Shown here: positions 33,630 through 42,035 of the stretch, one piece after another | Position numbering within the stretch: the stretch's first letter is position 1 | Layout of the letters: every line of letters starts with the position of its first letter | Origin: Prescottella defluvii | Lineage (GTDB): Bacteria; Actinomycetota; Actinomycetes; Mycobacteriales; Mycobacteriaceae | DNA: 64,000 bases | Assembly: GCF_000738775.1 (NCBI RefSeq) | Contig: NZ_JPOC01000007.1 | Coordinates: forward strand, 62,001-126,000 | Direction: 5' to 3' | Translations under genes and position numbers: made by a program | The notes under the pieces: generated by a model | What the model saw: the letters and a program-made list of their open reading frames with translations, nothing else | Databases searched by the model: none | What the model was told of the DNA's origin: nothing

Positions 33630-34349
33630 TCACGCCGACCACTCGTGCGCGGGTTCGATGACGATCTTCTCGTCGTTGCCGGGATCGGCGGGGTCGTACC
33701 AGAGGCGCGCCTGTTGGCCGTCGACGACCGGGGTGGCCGCGTGAACCACCATCCCGCGCTGCACCCATCGCTGGGTGTTCCGGCTGTCGGTGAACGAAAA
33801 CGTCACCGCCGTGAAGATCCGATCGTTCCCCCGAAAGACGCTGTACCCCTTGTCGTGGACGACTGCGGAGGTGACCGTGCCGGTGCGCGCGGGCTCGTCA
33901 CCGCGGGCACGGCAGACCTGACCTCCACGGGCGGCGGTCAGCCCGACGATCAGGCAGATCGCACCCGACACCAGACTGCCGTATCCGATGCCGGTCACGA
34001 TCGGGCTGTCACCGAGTTGTCGCCCGGCGACGATCGCGCCCTCGCCGACCCCGAGCCACCAGGATCCGACACCGTAGAAGAATCCGAGGTGCCGGGCCTC
34101 GAGCATGACCGACGTCCAGAGGAGGAACCCGGACACCGACACCGGCAGACCTCCCAGTGCCCCGACGAACGCCAGCGCGGGCGGATCGAACGCCTCCGAC
34201 GCCATGCCGCCGCAGAACATCCTCGGCCAGCCGAATCCCATCGCCGATCCCCCGACGACCAGCAGGATCAAGGCGAGCGAGATCCGCCTCATGACCGGTG
34301 GACCGCTCAGGCGTTCACGCCTCGCGACAACCGGATCGACCGTGCTCAT
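33630..34349 (-). CDS. DUF3592-like membrane protein
   Basis: A 239-residue protein with about four transmembrane helices in the first 140 residues (ISLALILLVVGGSAMGFGW, ALAFVGALGGLPVSVSGFLLW, GSLVSGAICLIVGLTAA). A C-terminal soluble part with TVTSAVVHDKGYSVFRGNDRIFTAVTFSFTDS and LWYDPADPGND resembles DUF3592 domains. The function is unknown. Confidence 0.7.
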   Translation of the reverse strand: MSTVDPVVARRERLSGPPVMRRISLALILLVVGGSAMGFGWPRMFCGGMASEAFDPPALAFVGALGGLPVSVSGFLLWTSVMLEARHLGFFYGVGSWWLGVGEGAIVAGRQLGDSPIVTGIGYGSLVSGAICLIVGLTAARGGQVCRARGDEPARTGTVTSAVVHDKGYSVFRGNDRIFTAVTFSFTDSRNTQRWVQRGMVVHAATPVVDGQQARLWYDPADPGNDEKIVIEPAHEWSA

Positions 34350-34420
34350 CGAAACTCCCCCCTCACGCCACCTCGGGGCGTGTCCTACGGGAGCATAAGG
34401 GGTCGACTCCGCTGGAGCAC

Positions 34421-35017
34421 TCAGGAATCGAGACGACCGAAACCGACAACCGCGGAATCGGATTCCCAGTCGAGATCGTGTACCCGAATCTTGCCGAGTT
34501 CGTTGCCGCCGACAGTCGTCACGGTGTCGCCGTCGACTGCGACGACGAAGTTGGTGTGCTGACCGATCCGGAACTCGTTGTCGTACAACACCACGTCACC
34601 GGTCTCGGGCCGGTAGCCGTTGCCGATCGGCTCGAATCGGCCCTCTGCCTCGTAGTACTCCTGGAGCGTGTAGACGCCCGGGATCCGCCACGACCCGGAG
34701 TGCGGGTTCGACAGCGGCTCCCCTGCCTCGCGCATGATCCAGCTGACGAAGTTCGCGCACCACGGCTCCTTCGCACCGTCGGAGTAGAAGGTGCCGGGCC
34801 GCTGCTCGCGGTGCTCGGCCTCGAGCAGGTCGACCACCTTGGCCTGGGTGGGTGTCAGCGTCGAAGCGTCGACGTCGGGGAACGCCGCGGTATCCCACGG
34901 TAGATACCGGTCCGGTGCCCACCACAGCACGGCGCCCGCCGCCAGCACCAGCACCGCGATCACGGATGCGATCCACACGGCGAGGCGACGACGACGGGCG
35001 GCGGGCTGGGCGGTCAT
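34421..35017 (-). CDS. membrane-anchored CHAP-domain protein
   Basis: A 198-residue protein with one N-terminal membrane anchor (RRRRLAVWIASVIAVLVLAAGAVLWW) and a CHAP/NlpC-like amidase domain outside. The catalytic Cys is in KEPWCANFVSWIMREAG and the His in FRIGQHTNFVVAVDG. It is expected to act on peptidoglycan or to be a related cysteine amidase. ATG 35017 is chosen; longer upstream frame is antisense. The AMIN-like lipoprotein gene lies 53 bp upstream on the same strand, so both may serve the cell wall. Confidence 0.82.
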   Translation of the reverse strand: MTAQPAARRRRLAVWIASVIAVLVLAAGAVLWWAPDRYLPWDTAAFPDVDASTLTPTQAKVVDLLEAEHREQRPGTFYSDGAKEPWCANFVSWIMREAGEPLSNPHSGSWRIPGVYTLQEYYEAEGRFEPIGNGYRPETGDVVLYDNEFRIGQHTNFVVAVDGDTVTTVGGNELGKIRVHDLDWESDSAVVGFGRLDS

Positions 35018-35070
35018 GGTCTCGAATGTAGCCGGAACCGAGACGGGCGCCGGGGGCGCCGACCGAGCCG

Positions 35071-35682
35071 TCAGCGGAACTCGATGATCAGCTGGGGTGG
35101 TTCCTCGACGGTGACGACCTCGAACGGCACAGGCCCGGGACGGAGACCGATGAAGGACTGGGTGATTCCATTCGCGTCCCGCACGTCCGGTAGCACGAAG
35201 AGCTGGGTCACGCGGGACCCGTCCGGCGTCACCACGGGTACCGCGGCGTCGGAGGGGTGACGTGCCGGTGGCGCCGTGCCCATGATGTCCACCTGCATGA
35301 TCGCCCTGCCCGGGACCGGAAGGGTGGGACCACCGCGGTACGGGACGGCCTCGGCGACGTACCCCGCCTTCCAGAACGGGATTCCCGAGCCGGCGAACAC
35401 GTAGACGACCCTCTCGGCGCCGGTATCGGCGTCGATCTCGACCCGCACGTCGTCCACGGCGGCAGTGGAGACCGCACCGGACTCGGCCGGGGCGTCGGTC
35501 AGCGGCGCGGGTTCGACCACGGAGGGGTGCCCCGGCGTAGTCCCGAAATGGATCCGGCCGGTGCGGTCGGCCGGCACGGAGCGCGGGGGTGGATCCGACG
35601 GCGGTGCGGCCCGATCGACTCCGCACCCGCCCAACACGATCACGCAGGCCACCACCCCGATGATCGACTTCGATCCCCCCAC
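35071..35682 (-). CDS. AMIN-like domain lipoprotein
   Basis: A 203-residue lipoprotein from GTG 35682, preferred over GTG 35712 because AGGGGGA is 4 bases upstream. The lipobox VIVLGGC places the lipidated Cys at residue 20. A Pro-rich linker leads to an AMIN-like beta domain: VDDVRVEIDADTGAERVVYVFAGSG, RAIMQVDIMGTA, and the C-terminal VVTVEEPPQLIIEF. It is probably anchored to the outer face of the membrane and may bind the wall. Confidence 0.82.
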   Translation of the reverse strand: MGGSKSIIGVVACVIVLGGCGVDRAAPPSDPPPRSVPADRTGRIHFGTTPGHPSVVEPAPLTDAPAESGAVSTAAVDDVRVEIDADTGAERVVYVFAGSGIPFWKAGYVAEAVPYRGGPTLPVPGRAIMQVDIMGTAPPARHPSDAAVPVVTPDGSRVTQLFVLPDVRDANGITQSFIGLRPGPVPFEVVTVEEPPQLIIEFR

Positions 35683-35712
35683 GATTCCCCCTGTTCGCCT
35701 CAACCCGCCCAC

Positions 35713-36038
35713 CGCCGACTGTACGTCCAGTTCCGCGGCATCCGGGGCACTTCGCGTACAGGGGCAGGGCCGGGCCGGGCGGTCCGTTCCGAGGTTCTCG
35801 GGCCACAGCGCTCAGCCGAACCGAACAACCGATTGACCTGCGCCGACGCCGTCCCTCTCCGCGGAGAGCGGAACACAGGCTGCGGCACCGCTTCGGGTGC
35901 CGAGGCTTGTCCGGTGAAACCCGATGCCTTCCCGCGATATTCGAGTTCGTCGACGCCGCCGAGCAGACTCCGCGATCAGTTGGTAGCGTTCAAACCGAAC
36001 AAACCGTTCGCGTTCTGTCGAATGACAAGGAGTGTCGA
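35713..36038. other. 326 bp intergenic region
   Basis: Gene-free stretch between the AMIN-like lipoprotein and the 35-residue gene. It must hold promoters for both directions. TTGGTAGC near 35980 and the AT-richer run 35984-36030 probably belong to the small gene's promoter and leader. I saw no hairpin or operator. Confidence 0.35.
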
Positions 36039-36146
36039 GTGTTTTCCAGCGTCAACGATCTTTTCACCCTCGTGCTCAATCTCGGCTTCTCGATGGGATC
36101 TTCGGGATTCCACGTCAGCGGCTCCGGCGCCGGGAACCCGACCTGA
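36039..36146 (+). CDS. 35-residue hydrophobic/Gly-Ser peptide
   Basis: A small gene starting at GTG 36039 with an excellent ribosome site (AAGGAG, 6 bases away) and a 13 bp terminator hairpin 25 bp after its stop. The peptide has an amphipathic helix-like front (VNDLFTLVLNLGFSM) and a Ser/Gly tail (GSSGFHVSGSGAGNPT). It has no signal peptide in the classical sense. It does not resemble a family I know; a small channel-forming or membrane-active peptide is one guess. An in-frame ATG at 35907 would give 79 residues but lacks a ribosome site. Confidence 0.55.
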   Translation: MFSSVNDLFTLVLNLGFSMGSSGFHVSGSGAGNPT

Positions 36147-36171
36147 CGTAGAGGCATCTCCACGACCCCCA

Positions 36172-36203
36172 CTGTGCCCCGGACCGACACGTCCGGGGCA
36201 CAG
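36172..36203 (+). terminator. strong hairpin after the 35-residue gene
   Basis: CTGTGCCCCGGAC (36172-36184) and GTCCGGGGCACAG (36191-36203) form a perfect 13 bp stem with loop CGACAC. It lies between the small gene and the convergent phosphatase, and could serve both. Confidence 0.8.
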
Positions 36204-36230
36204 GCCCGTTCCGGGTAGTCGCTCGCCGTT

Positions 36231-37952
36231 CTACGGACGGTGGGCGGCGGGGTCGAGTGGAGTGCCGACCGGATGTGCCTGCTGCGAACCGTCGGCGACG
36301 CGATAGCTCGTCCCGTGCCGTGCCGCACCGCGCGGGTCGGTGGGATCGTCGACGTAGAACCAGTCCATCTGCACCCCAGCCTTGCTCACCTCGAAGACGC
36401 CGTACCCGTGAGAGTCGAGTTCGACGTATCGGACGTGCCGGTTGAAGGCCTTGAACGCCTCCTCCGCGGCCACCGTCGCGGTGCGCGGGGGCACCTTCAG
36501 CATGTCGTCGATGTTCGGCGACGTCACCGACGGCACCACGAACTCGGTGCCGACCGTGCCGGCGGCAGGATAGTTCGCGGCGTCCACCGGCAGGTCGCAG
36601 GCCCACGACGTGTGGATGTCGCCGGTGAGGAACACCGCGTTGCGGACACCGTTCGTGGTGATCGCGTCGAACAGCCGACGCCGGTCTGCGGAGTAGCCGT
36701 CCCACTGGTCGGTGTTGAACGGGATTCCGGCGTCGGGCAGACCGATCATCTCGGTGACGGCTGCGGTGGTGCGGGTGTCGAGCGGCGGAAAGGCACACGG
36801 CGCGATCATCACCGGATTGCCGACCAGCTTCCAGCGGGCAGGCGAGGTGACGATTCCGGCCGTGAGCCAGTCCATCTGGGCGCGGCCGGTGATGGTGCGG
36901 TCGGGGGCATCGACGTTGCGCCAACCGGCGCCGGCGGACGTCGGCTCGTCACGGTAGGTACGCAGGTCCAGCATGGAGATCTCCGCCAGGACGCCGTACC
37001 GGAACCGTCGGTACAGTGTGGCGGTTGCGTTGGACCGCACCGGCATCCACTCGAAGTACGCCTGCGTGGACGCCGACTTGCGGGCACTCCACTCGCCCTC
37101 GGTGGCGGGATCGTGATTCTCGGCGCCGCCGTCGTACGAATTGTCGGCGGACTCGTGGTCGTCCCACGTCACGATGAACGGGACCTTCGCGTGCAGGGCC
37201 ATCAGATCGGGATCGGTCTTGTACTGCGCGTGCCGGATCCGGTAGTCGGCGAGGGACACGATCTCGTGCGCCGGGTCGTGCAGCCGGACCGAACCGTCAC
37301 GGGCGCCGTACTCGCCGCGGCCGTACTCGTAGATGTAGTCGCCGAGGTGCAGGACGGCGTCGAGGTCGTCCCGCTCGGCGAGCAGTCGGTACGACGCGAA
37401 GTATCCGGCCTCCCAGTTGGAGCACGACACCACACCGAAGCGCAGTCGGTCGAGGTCCGCGTCGGTCGCCGGTGCGGTACGCGTCCGCCCCACTGACGAC
37501 ACCTGCCCGACCGCGGTGAAGCGGTAGAAGTATGTGGTGCCCGGCCGCAACCCGGCGACGTCGACCTTCACGGTGTGGTCGCTCGCAGGGACCGCGGTGA
37601 CGGTTCCGCGGCGCACCACGGCACCGAATCCGGCGTCGGAGGCAACCTCCCAGTCCACCGGAACAGCCTTCCCCGCACCGGAACCGGGCTGCGCATCCAC
37701 CGACGGCGTGATGCGGGTCCAGATGACGACACCGTCAGGCAGCGGATCACCGGATGCGACACCGTGGACGAAGCCCACCGCCCCACCCGACCCGGCCACC
37801 CCCGGCGCCGGGACACCGGCGACCGCGCGTCCCGCCGCCGCGACGGTCAGCCCGGCACCCGCCAGGACCGCCGAGCTACGCAGCAGCCCACGCCGGCTCA
37901 CCCCGCTCCGTGTGTCGCTGTTGCAGTTCTCCGGCACCCGATTCTCGAACAC
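36231..37952 (-). CDS. PhoD-type alkaline phosphatase, Tat-exported
   Basis: A 573-residue metallophosphatase from GTG 37952 (GTG 37937 is possible). A twin-arginine signal SRRGLLRSSAVLAGAGLTVAAAG is at about residues 18-40. An N-terminal beta domain (VHGVASGDPLPDGVVIWTRI) precedes the calcineurin-like domain with LHLGDYIYEYGRGEYG, VTWDDHESADNSYDGG and LTGDIHTSWA, which carry the metal ligands. It should hydrolyse phosphodiesters/monoesters outside the cell to scavenge phosphate. I see no convincing PHO box upstream. Confidence 0.93.
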   Translation of the reverse strand: MFENRVPENCNSDTRSGVSRRGLLRSSAVLAGAGLTVAAAGRAVAGVPAPGVAGSGGAVGFVHGVASGDPLPDGVVIWTRITPSVDAQPGSGAGKAVPVDWEVASDAGFGAVVRRGTVTAVPASDHTVKVDVAGLRPGTTYFYRFTAVGQVSSVGRTRTAPATDADLDRLRFGVVSCSNWEAGYFASYRLLAERDDLDAVLHLGDYIYEYGRGEYGARDGSVRLHDPAHEIVSLADYRIRHAQYKTDPDLMALHAKVPFIVTWDDHESADNSYDGGAENHDPATEGEWSARKSASTQAYFEWMPVRSNATATLYRRFRYGVLAEISMLDLRTYRDEPTSAGAGWRNVDAPDRTITGRAQMDWLTAGIVTSPARWKLVGNPVMIAPCAFPPLDTRTTAAVTEMIGLPDAGIPFNTDQWDGYSADRRRLFDAITTNGVRNAVFLTGDIHTSWACDLPVDAANYPAAGTVGTEFVVPSVTSPNIDDMLKVPPRTATVAAEEAFKAFNRHVRYVELDSHGYGVFEVSKAGVQMDWFYVDDPTDPRGAARHGTSYRVADGSQQAHPVGTPLDPAAHRP

Positions 37953-38041
37953 GACAGGATCACAACGAAATTCGGACGGATGTTCAACTCCGATCGGCGG
38001 AATCTCGGAGTGTTCACCCGCTGTTCGCCGTACCGGCCCCG

Positions 38042-38803
38042 TCAGAACACCTGGTGGGCTCCGGGCCGGTGAACGACGCCGCGCGCGACCAGTTCGATCG
38101 CCACCGCGACCGCACACGTCTGCGCGAGGAGCACCCCGACGAGGACGAGGATCTGCACGGCGCCGGCCTGGACCGCGGATCCACTGGCCAGCAGCACACC
38201 GACGAACGCTCCGGGCAGCGTCACCAGGCCCACGGTCCGGGTCTGGTCCAGGCCCGGCAGCAGGGCGTCCGACGCCGCCGGACCGAGCACCTCCATCCGC
38301 GCGTCCCGCACACTGAATCCCAGGCTCAGCCCGGCTTCGACCTCACCCCACCGCTGGTCGATCGCGTCCAATCCCCGCTTCGCGGCGAGCGCGGTCGCGG
38401 TCATCGCGTTCCCGAGCACGATGCCCCCGATCGGCACCAAGGCCACACCCTCGATCGGGACCACCCCGCTGATCAGCATCAGCGGGACCACCACGCCGAC
38501 ACCCGAGGCGAGCGCCACCGCCAACCATGCCGCCGACCGGCCCGCTCTCGCCCGGCGGGCCGCCGTCACCGCGGCGGCCACGAACATCACGACCAGCACC
38601 AGCACCGACGACCACAGGTGCGCCAGCGCCGCAGCCAGGATCAGGGAGACGACGGCGAGTTGCAGCGCACCCCGGACCGCGGCCCGCGGGGCCGTCAGCG
38701 GATGGCCCAGCCGCGCGAACCGGTAGACCACGGCCGCGGCCGCGACCATGACCATGCACAGTACGACGAGCGCGAGGCCGGGATTCGCCAGCTCGGTACT
38801 CAC
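38042..38803 (-). CDS. FetB/YbbM-family (UPF0014) permease
   Basis: A 253-residue membrane protein with about seven helices, from GTG 38803 (GGAAGG 8 bases upstream; GTG 38812 also possible). It matches the FetB family: APRAAVRGALQLAVVSLILAAAL, PIGGIVLGNAMTATALAAKR, and GLDQTRTVGLVTLPGAFVGVLLASGSAVQAGAVQILV. FetB works with the ATPase FetA in iron export in E. coli; no such ATPase is adjacent. It lies 28 bp after the MFS gene, as the last gene of a putative iron-regulated operon. Confidence 0.85.
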   Translation of the reverse strand: MSTELANPGLALVVLCMVMVAAAAVVYRFARLGHPLTAPRAAVRGALQLAVVSLILAAALAHLWSSVLVLVVMFVAAAVTAARRARAGRSAAWLAVALASGVGVVVPLMLISGVVPIEGVALVPIGGIVLGNAMTATALAAKRGLDAIDQRWGEVEAGLSLGFSVRDARMEVLGPAASDALLPGLDQTRTVGLVTLPGAFVGVLLASGSAVQAGAVQILVLVGVLLAQTCAVAVAIELVARGVVHRPGAHQVF

Positions 38804-38831
38804 GGTTGTCACCTTCCCACCAAGGCGGCGC

Positions 38832-40139
38832 TCAGCGGAATGCCGGACGCGTGATCCGGGTCCGACCACTCCACGACCACAGCCCCGCCGCCGCGACGGC
38901 GACGGCGACCGCGAGCACCCACCACGGGGCCGCAAGGGCGATATCGCCGACGTCGACCACGTCGAACAGCTGCCCGACTCCGACGGAACCGACCAGGGTC
39001 AGCAACCCACCGAGAGTGTTCAGCATCCCGAAATGAGCGCCGAGGAAACGCTCGCCGGCGAGGCGACCGATGGTGTCCCGCATCGGCGGGACCATCAGCA
39101 TCTGACCGACATGCAGCAGTGCGACCCACACCACCAGACCTGCCAATTGCGCGTGCTCGGAATCCGGCGCAACCATCGACACGACCGCCGGCGCGAGGAA
39201 CGACGCCGCCATGATCGTCATCCCGCCGACGATCGACGCACGGTGCCCGATCCGGTTCGCCACCGCGACGACGGGCGATTGTCCGAAGATGACGAGCAGC
39301 GCGGCACCGGTGAAGAACCAGCCGAGGGCGGCCTGCGACCCGAGGCTGCGTTCGAGCTGCTCGGGGAGCATCAGATACAGCTGGTTGTACGCAGCCAGCT
39401 GCGCCCCGCACAGCCCCGCGAACACCAGGAACCCGCGGTTGGTCAGGACTGTCCGCCACACACTGCGCAGACCGGGCGAGTCCGTCGCCGACTCGACGTC
39501 CTGCGACGTGGTGACGTCCGCGGGCAGCCACAGGGCGAACGCGATCAGCAGCCCCGTGAAGAGCACGGCCGCCGACGTCGCGGTCCACAGGAACGGCACG
39601 GCCAGCAGCAGCGCACCGAGGGCGGGGCCGACGACGGTGCCGAGGCGGCTGCACATCTGCTCGAGCGCGAACAGTTCGGTCCGGAGGATCACGCCGTCAC
39701 GCTCGAGCCGGTGTCCGTACGCCGCGTTCGCGGCCTCGACGGCCGGCGCGAACAGCGCCGCCGCGAGGCCGACCAGGAGCACACCGACGATCATCTGGGC
39801 CAGGTTCGACGCCAACCCCAGCGCGAGGAAGCCGATCACCCGCAACGCGATCCCGAGAAGCACCAGCGGACGGACACCGAACCTGTCGGCGAGGCTTCCC
39901 CCGAGGAAGAACATCCCCTGCTGACTGAACGTGCGCAGCCCCAGCACCAGTCCGATCGCCCAACCCGCCAGCCCCAGGTCGTCGGACATATGGACCGCAA
40001 GGAACGGAACCACAAGGTAGAAGCCCACATTGAAGAGGACCATCGACACGAGGATCAGACGGACCGGCGCCGGGACCGCACGCGCGACCCGGATCGATCG
40101 AGCGAAGGAACTCAGGGGGCGGGCACGCAACACAGGCAT
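38832..40139 (-). CDS. MFS transporter (DHA1/MdtH-like), possible siderophore exporter
   Basis: A 435-residue, 12-helix major facilitator. It has the FNVGFYLVVPFLAVHMSDDLGLAGWAIGLVLGLRTFSQQG front, the SLADRFGVRPLVLLG motif A loop, and an acidic central loop (SQDVESATDSP). Similar proteins in actinobacteria lie in siderophore loci and export siderophores or drugs. Here it is 21 bp downstream of an iron-box-controlled substrate-binding lipoprotein, so a role in iron handling is likely; the direction of transport is inferred. Confidence 0.85.
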   Translation of the reverse strand: MPVLRARPLSSFARSIRVARAVPAPVRLILVSMVLFNVGFYLVVPFLAVHMSDDLGLAGWAIGLVLGLRTFSQQGMFFLGGSLADRFGVRPLVLLGIALRVIGFLALGLASNLAQMIVGVLLVGLAAALFAPAVEAANAAYGHRLERDGVILRTELFALEQMCSRLGTVVGPALGALLLAVPFLWTATSAAVLFTGLLIAFALWLPADVTTSQDVESATDSPGLRSVWRTVLTNRGFLVFAGLCGAQLAAYNQLYLMLPEQLERSLGSQAALGWFFTGAALLVIFGQSPVVAVANRIGHRASIVGGMTIMAASFLAPAVVSMVAPDSEHAQLAGLVVWVALLHVGQMLMVPPMRDTIGRLAGERFLGAHFGMLNTLGGLLTLVGSVGVGQLFDVVDVGDIALAAPWWVLAVAVAVAAAGLWSWSGRTRITRPAFR

Positions 40140-40160
40140 GACCCTAGAGGGCCGGTACCG

Positions 40161-41186
40161 CTACCGCGCCGCCTGCTGCTCGTTGATCATCGCGACGAAC
40201 TCGTCGAGCACGAACGGGATCGTGAGCGGGTTCGGCATCGAGACGGCGTCGCTGACGATCGGATCCAGGGCGATCAGGCCACCGGACTTCACCACATTCA
40301 GATTCGTGAACACCGGAGTCGCTTCCAAGCCGGTACGGAACTTCTCGTAGTTGTCGAACAGCATCAGGTCGGCGTCGAGCAGGTTGTAGTTCTCGGCCGA
40401 CACCTCGTAGTTGAGCTTGCCGTCGAACCTGTCCTTCAGTGCCGGCGGAGCGTCGAAGCCCAACTGGGTCAACAACTGTGCCCGGGCCGCATCCGGTGCG
40501 AACGCACGCAGCTTGCCGTCGTTGCGGGCGACGACGAGCACCGCGGTCTTGCCCCGGAACTGGGGATTCTCGTCACGCGTGCGAGCGATGAGAGCCTGGA
40601 CGTCGCGCACTTCCTGCTGCGCCTGCGCCGGGAGGCCCACGGCCGCGCCGATCCGGGTGGTGACCTCTTCCCACGGCAGTACCCAGTCGGTCTGGTCCGC
40701 GGCATGCAGAACGGTGGGCGCGATCGCGCTGAGCTGCTTGTACGTGTCCTCGTCGATCGCGTTGTTCACGGCGATGATGAGGTCGGGGGCGGCCGTCACG
40801 ATGGTTTCGATGTCGAACTCGGTGGTGGCGTCGGCCAGGGCCTTCGGGTCGTCACCGTGGACGCTGGGCTCGGCCCACACCCCGATACCGTCGTCCGTGG
40901 AGCCGGTCCACACCGGCACCAGCACGGGAGTCAGTCCCAGTGCGAGCAGCACGTCGGCGTCGCCGATGCCGACCGCAGCGATCCGGCGCGGAGCCTGCGT
41001 GATGGTGGTCGACCCGTACTTGTGGTCGATCGTCACCGGAAAGGCGCCCGGCTCGGCGTGGTCCGCACCGCCGCCGGCGGCCTCTCCCTGCGAGGCGTCG
41101 TTGCTGCTGCAACCCGCCACCGCCAGACCCGCGATCGTCGCGAACGTCATCGACAGCACGGTGCGTCGGCTCAGCACAGGATTCAT
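40161..41186 (-). CDS. FecB/FepB-type siderophore-binding lipoprotein
   Basis: A 341-residue periplasmic-binding-protein-fold lipoprotein of the iron-siderophore class. The signal ends in LAVAGC, lipidated Cys at 26. The fold is recognised by RRIAAVGIGDADVLLALGLTPVLVPVW, TVVTAAPDLIIAVN and DADLMLFDNYEKF. The basic RR at residues 7-8 could also be read as a Tat signal. A near-consensus IdeR/DtxR box lies 19 bp upstream of the ATG, so it should be induced by iron starvation. The matching permease and ATPase are not in the window. Confidence 0.9.
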   Translation of the reverse strand: MNPVLSRRTVLSMTFATIAGLAVAGCSSNDASQGEAAGGGADHAEPGAFPVTIDHKYGSTTITQAPRRIAAVGIGDADVLLALGLTPVLVPVWTGSTDDGIGVWAEPSVHGDDPKALADATTEFDIETIVTAAPDLIIAVNNAIDEDTYKQLSAIAPTVLHAADQTDWVLPWEEVTTRIGAAVGLPAQAQQEVRDVQALIARTRDENPQFRGKTAVLVVARNDGKLRAFAPDAARAQLLTQLGFDAPPALKDRFDGKLNYEVSAENYNLLDADLMLFDNYEKFRTGLEATPVFTNLNVVKSGGLIALDPIVSDAVSMPNPLTIPFVLDEFVAMINEQQAAR

Positions 41187-41204
41187 GTCAGGGACCTTTC
41201 AGAC

Positions 41205-41223
41205 TTTGGTTACCCTAACCATA
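41205..41223 (-). promoter_or_regulatory. IdeR/DtxR iron box
   Basis: TTTGGTTACCCTAACCATA matches the 19-base IdeR consensus (TTAGGTTAG-C-CTAACCTAA type) at 15 positions, with both hexamer cores GGTTA and TAACC intact. It is 19 bp upstream of the siderophore-binding lipoprotein start, where bound IdeR-Fe(II) would block transcription. Confidence 0.75.
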
Positions 41224-41360
41224 GGCGACGGGTTTACGCCTGCGACAGACACCGCACCGGATACGGCTGCACCGAAGCCACGCGACCGCGCCGGGCCTCG
41301 CTACCTTCCACGTCCCGTAGGCGACCACCCCCGTCGCGCATCCGGCACGACGGATGTGAA

Positions 41361-41395
41361 CGATCTGTTGTCAATACTTCATTGACAACAGATCG
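41361..41395. promoter_or_regulatory. 15+15 bp perfect inverted repeat before HTH gene
   Basis: CGATCTGTTGTCAAT (41361-41375) and ATTGACAACAGATCG (41381-41395) are perfect inverted repeats around ACTTC. The right arm ends 21 bp before the ATG at 41417 of a small DNA-binding protein, so it probably is that protein's own operator. Its length is unusual for a simple operator. Confidence 0.7.
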
Positions 41396-41416
41396 GACCG
41401 GGTGGACGCTCGAAGC

Positions 41417-41824
41417 ATGACCTCCGACGCCTTCACCCCACCCAACCCGAGTCGCGAGCGAGTCCACCGCGAGTACGCCGCGCTGTTCCGCATCGCCGAA
41501 CGCCACGGAGCGACGCCCGAGCAGCGGGCCCGGCAGTCGCACCCCGAGATCCTCGAGCCCCTCGGCGCCATCCGCGTCGTCGCGGCACTGGCCGGTGGCG
41601 TCCACACGCCCGAACCGGGGGAGCCCGAGATCGACGATGCCGACATCACCGCCGCGCTCGGCCTGTTCCCCAAGGCCCGCGCGGAGATGGACCAGTTGGA
41701 GGCTCTCTTTCTGGGCATCGCACGCCAACGCGGAATGACCTGGCAGGAAATCGCTTTCGGCCTCGGTCTCGGAAGCACACAGGCCGCACGCCAACGCTAC
41801 GACCGGTTGGTGAAACGCATCTGA
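41417..41824 (+). CDS. small helix-turn-helix DNA-binding protein
   Basis: A 135-residue protein whose C-terminal third is a helix-turn-helix (MTWQEIAFGLGLGSTQAARQRYDRLVKR). The N-terminal part is helical and acidic (EYAALFRIAERHGATPEQRARQ ... EIDDADITAALGLFPKARAEMDQLEALF). Family members are annotated simply as DNA-binding. No partner gene is coupled to it; a strong hairpin follows. The perfect palindrome upstream suggests autoregulation. Confidence 0.75.
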   Translation: MTSDAFTPPNPSRERVHREYAALFRIAERHGATPEQRARQSHPEILEPLGAIRVVAALAGGVHTPEPGEPEIDDADITAALGLFPKARAEMDQLEALFLGIARQRGMTWQEIAFGLGLGSTQAARQRYDRLVKRI

Positions 41825-41837
41825 CCCGGACACGCCT

Positions 41838-41870
41838 CGGGGCCGGAGCCGACGATCGGCTCCGGCCCCG
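41838..41870. terminator. bidirectional terminator hairpin
   Basis: CGGGGCCGGAGCCGA (41838-41852) and TCGGCTCCGGCCCCG (41856-41870) form a perfect 15 bp GC-rich stem with a 3-base loop. It lies between the convergent HTH gene and the 43-residue gene and can serve both. Confidence 0.85.
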
Positions 41871-41903
41871 GGGCGGAGTGGTTGTAGGTGACGATCTTGC
41901 GTA

Positions 41904-42035
41904 CTAGATCACCAGTGCGGCGAACGCGCCCACCGCCGCGATGAGTGCGGCGAAGGCACCGATCGCCTCCGCACCCGCGACGACCTGATCGAAATCGACC
42001 GAACCGATGAGCGTACCGATCTCCTCAGAACCCAT
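41904..42035 (-). CDS. 43-residue hydrophobic peptide, possible small porin-type protein
   Basis: A short gene with ATG 42035, ribosome site AGGGGA about 5 bases upstream, and a strong terminator beyond its stop. The peptide has an acidic front (MGSEEIGTLIGSVDFDQVV) and a hydrophobic Ala-rich end (AIGAFAALIAAVGAFAALVI), without signal sequence. In size, missing signal and alternating polar/hydrophobic character it recalls the 45-57-residue PorA/PorH channel peptides of Corynebacterium. That comparison is by general character only; a holin-like or toxin-like peptide is equally possible. Confidence 0.6.
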   Translation of the reverse strand: MGSEEIGTLIGSVDFDQVVAGAEAIGAFAALIAAVGAFAALVI

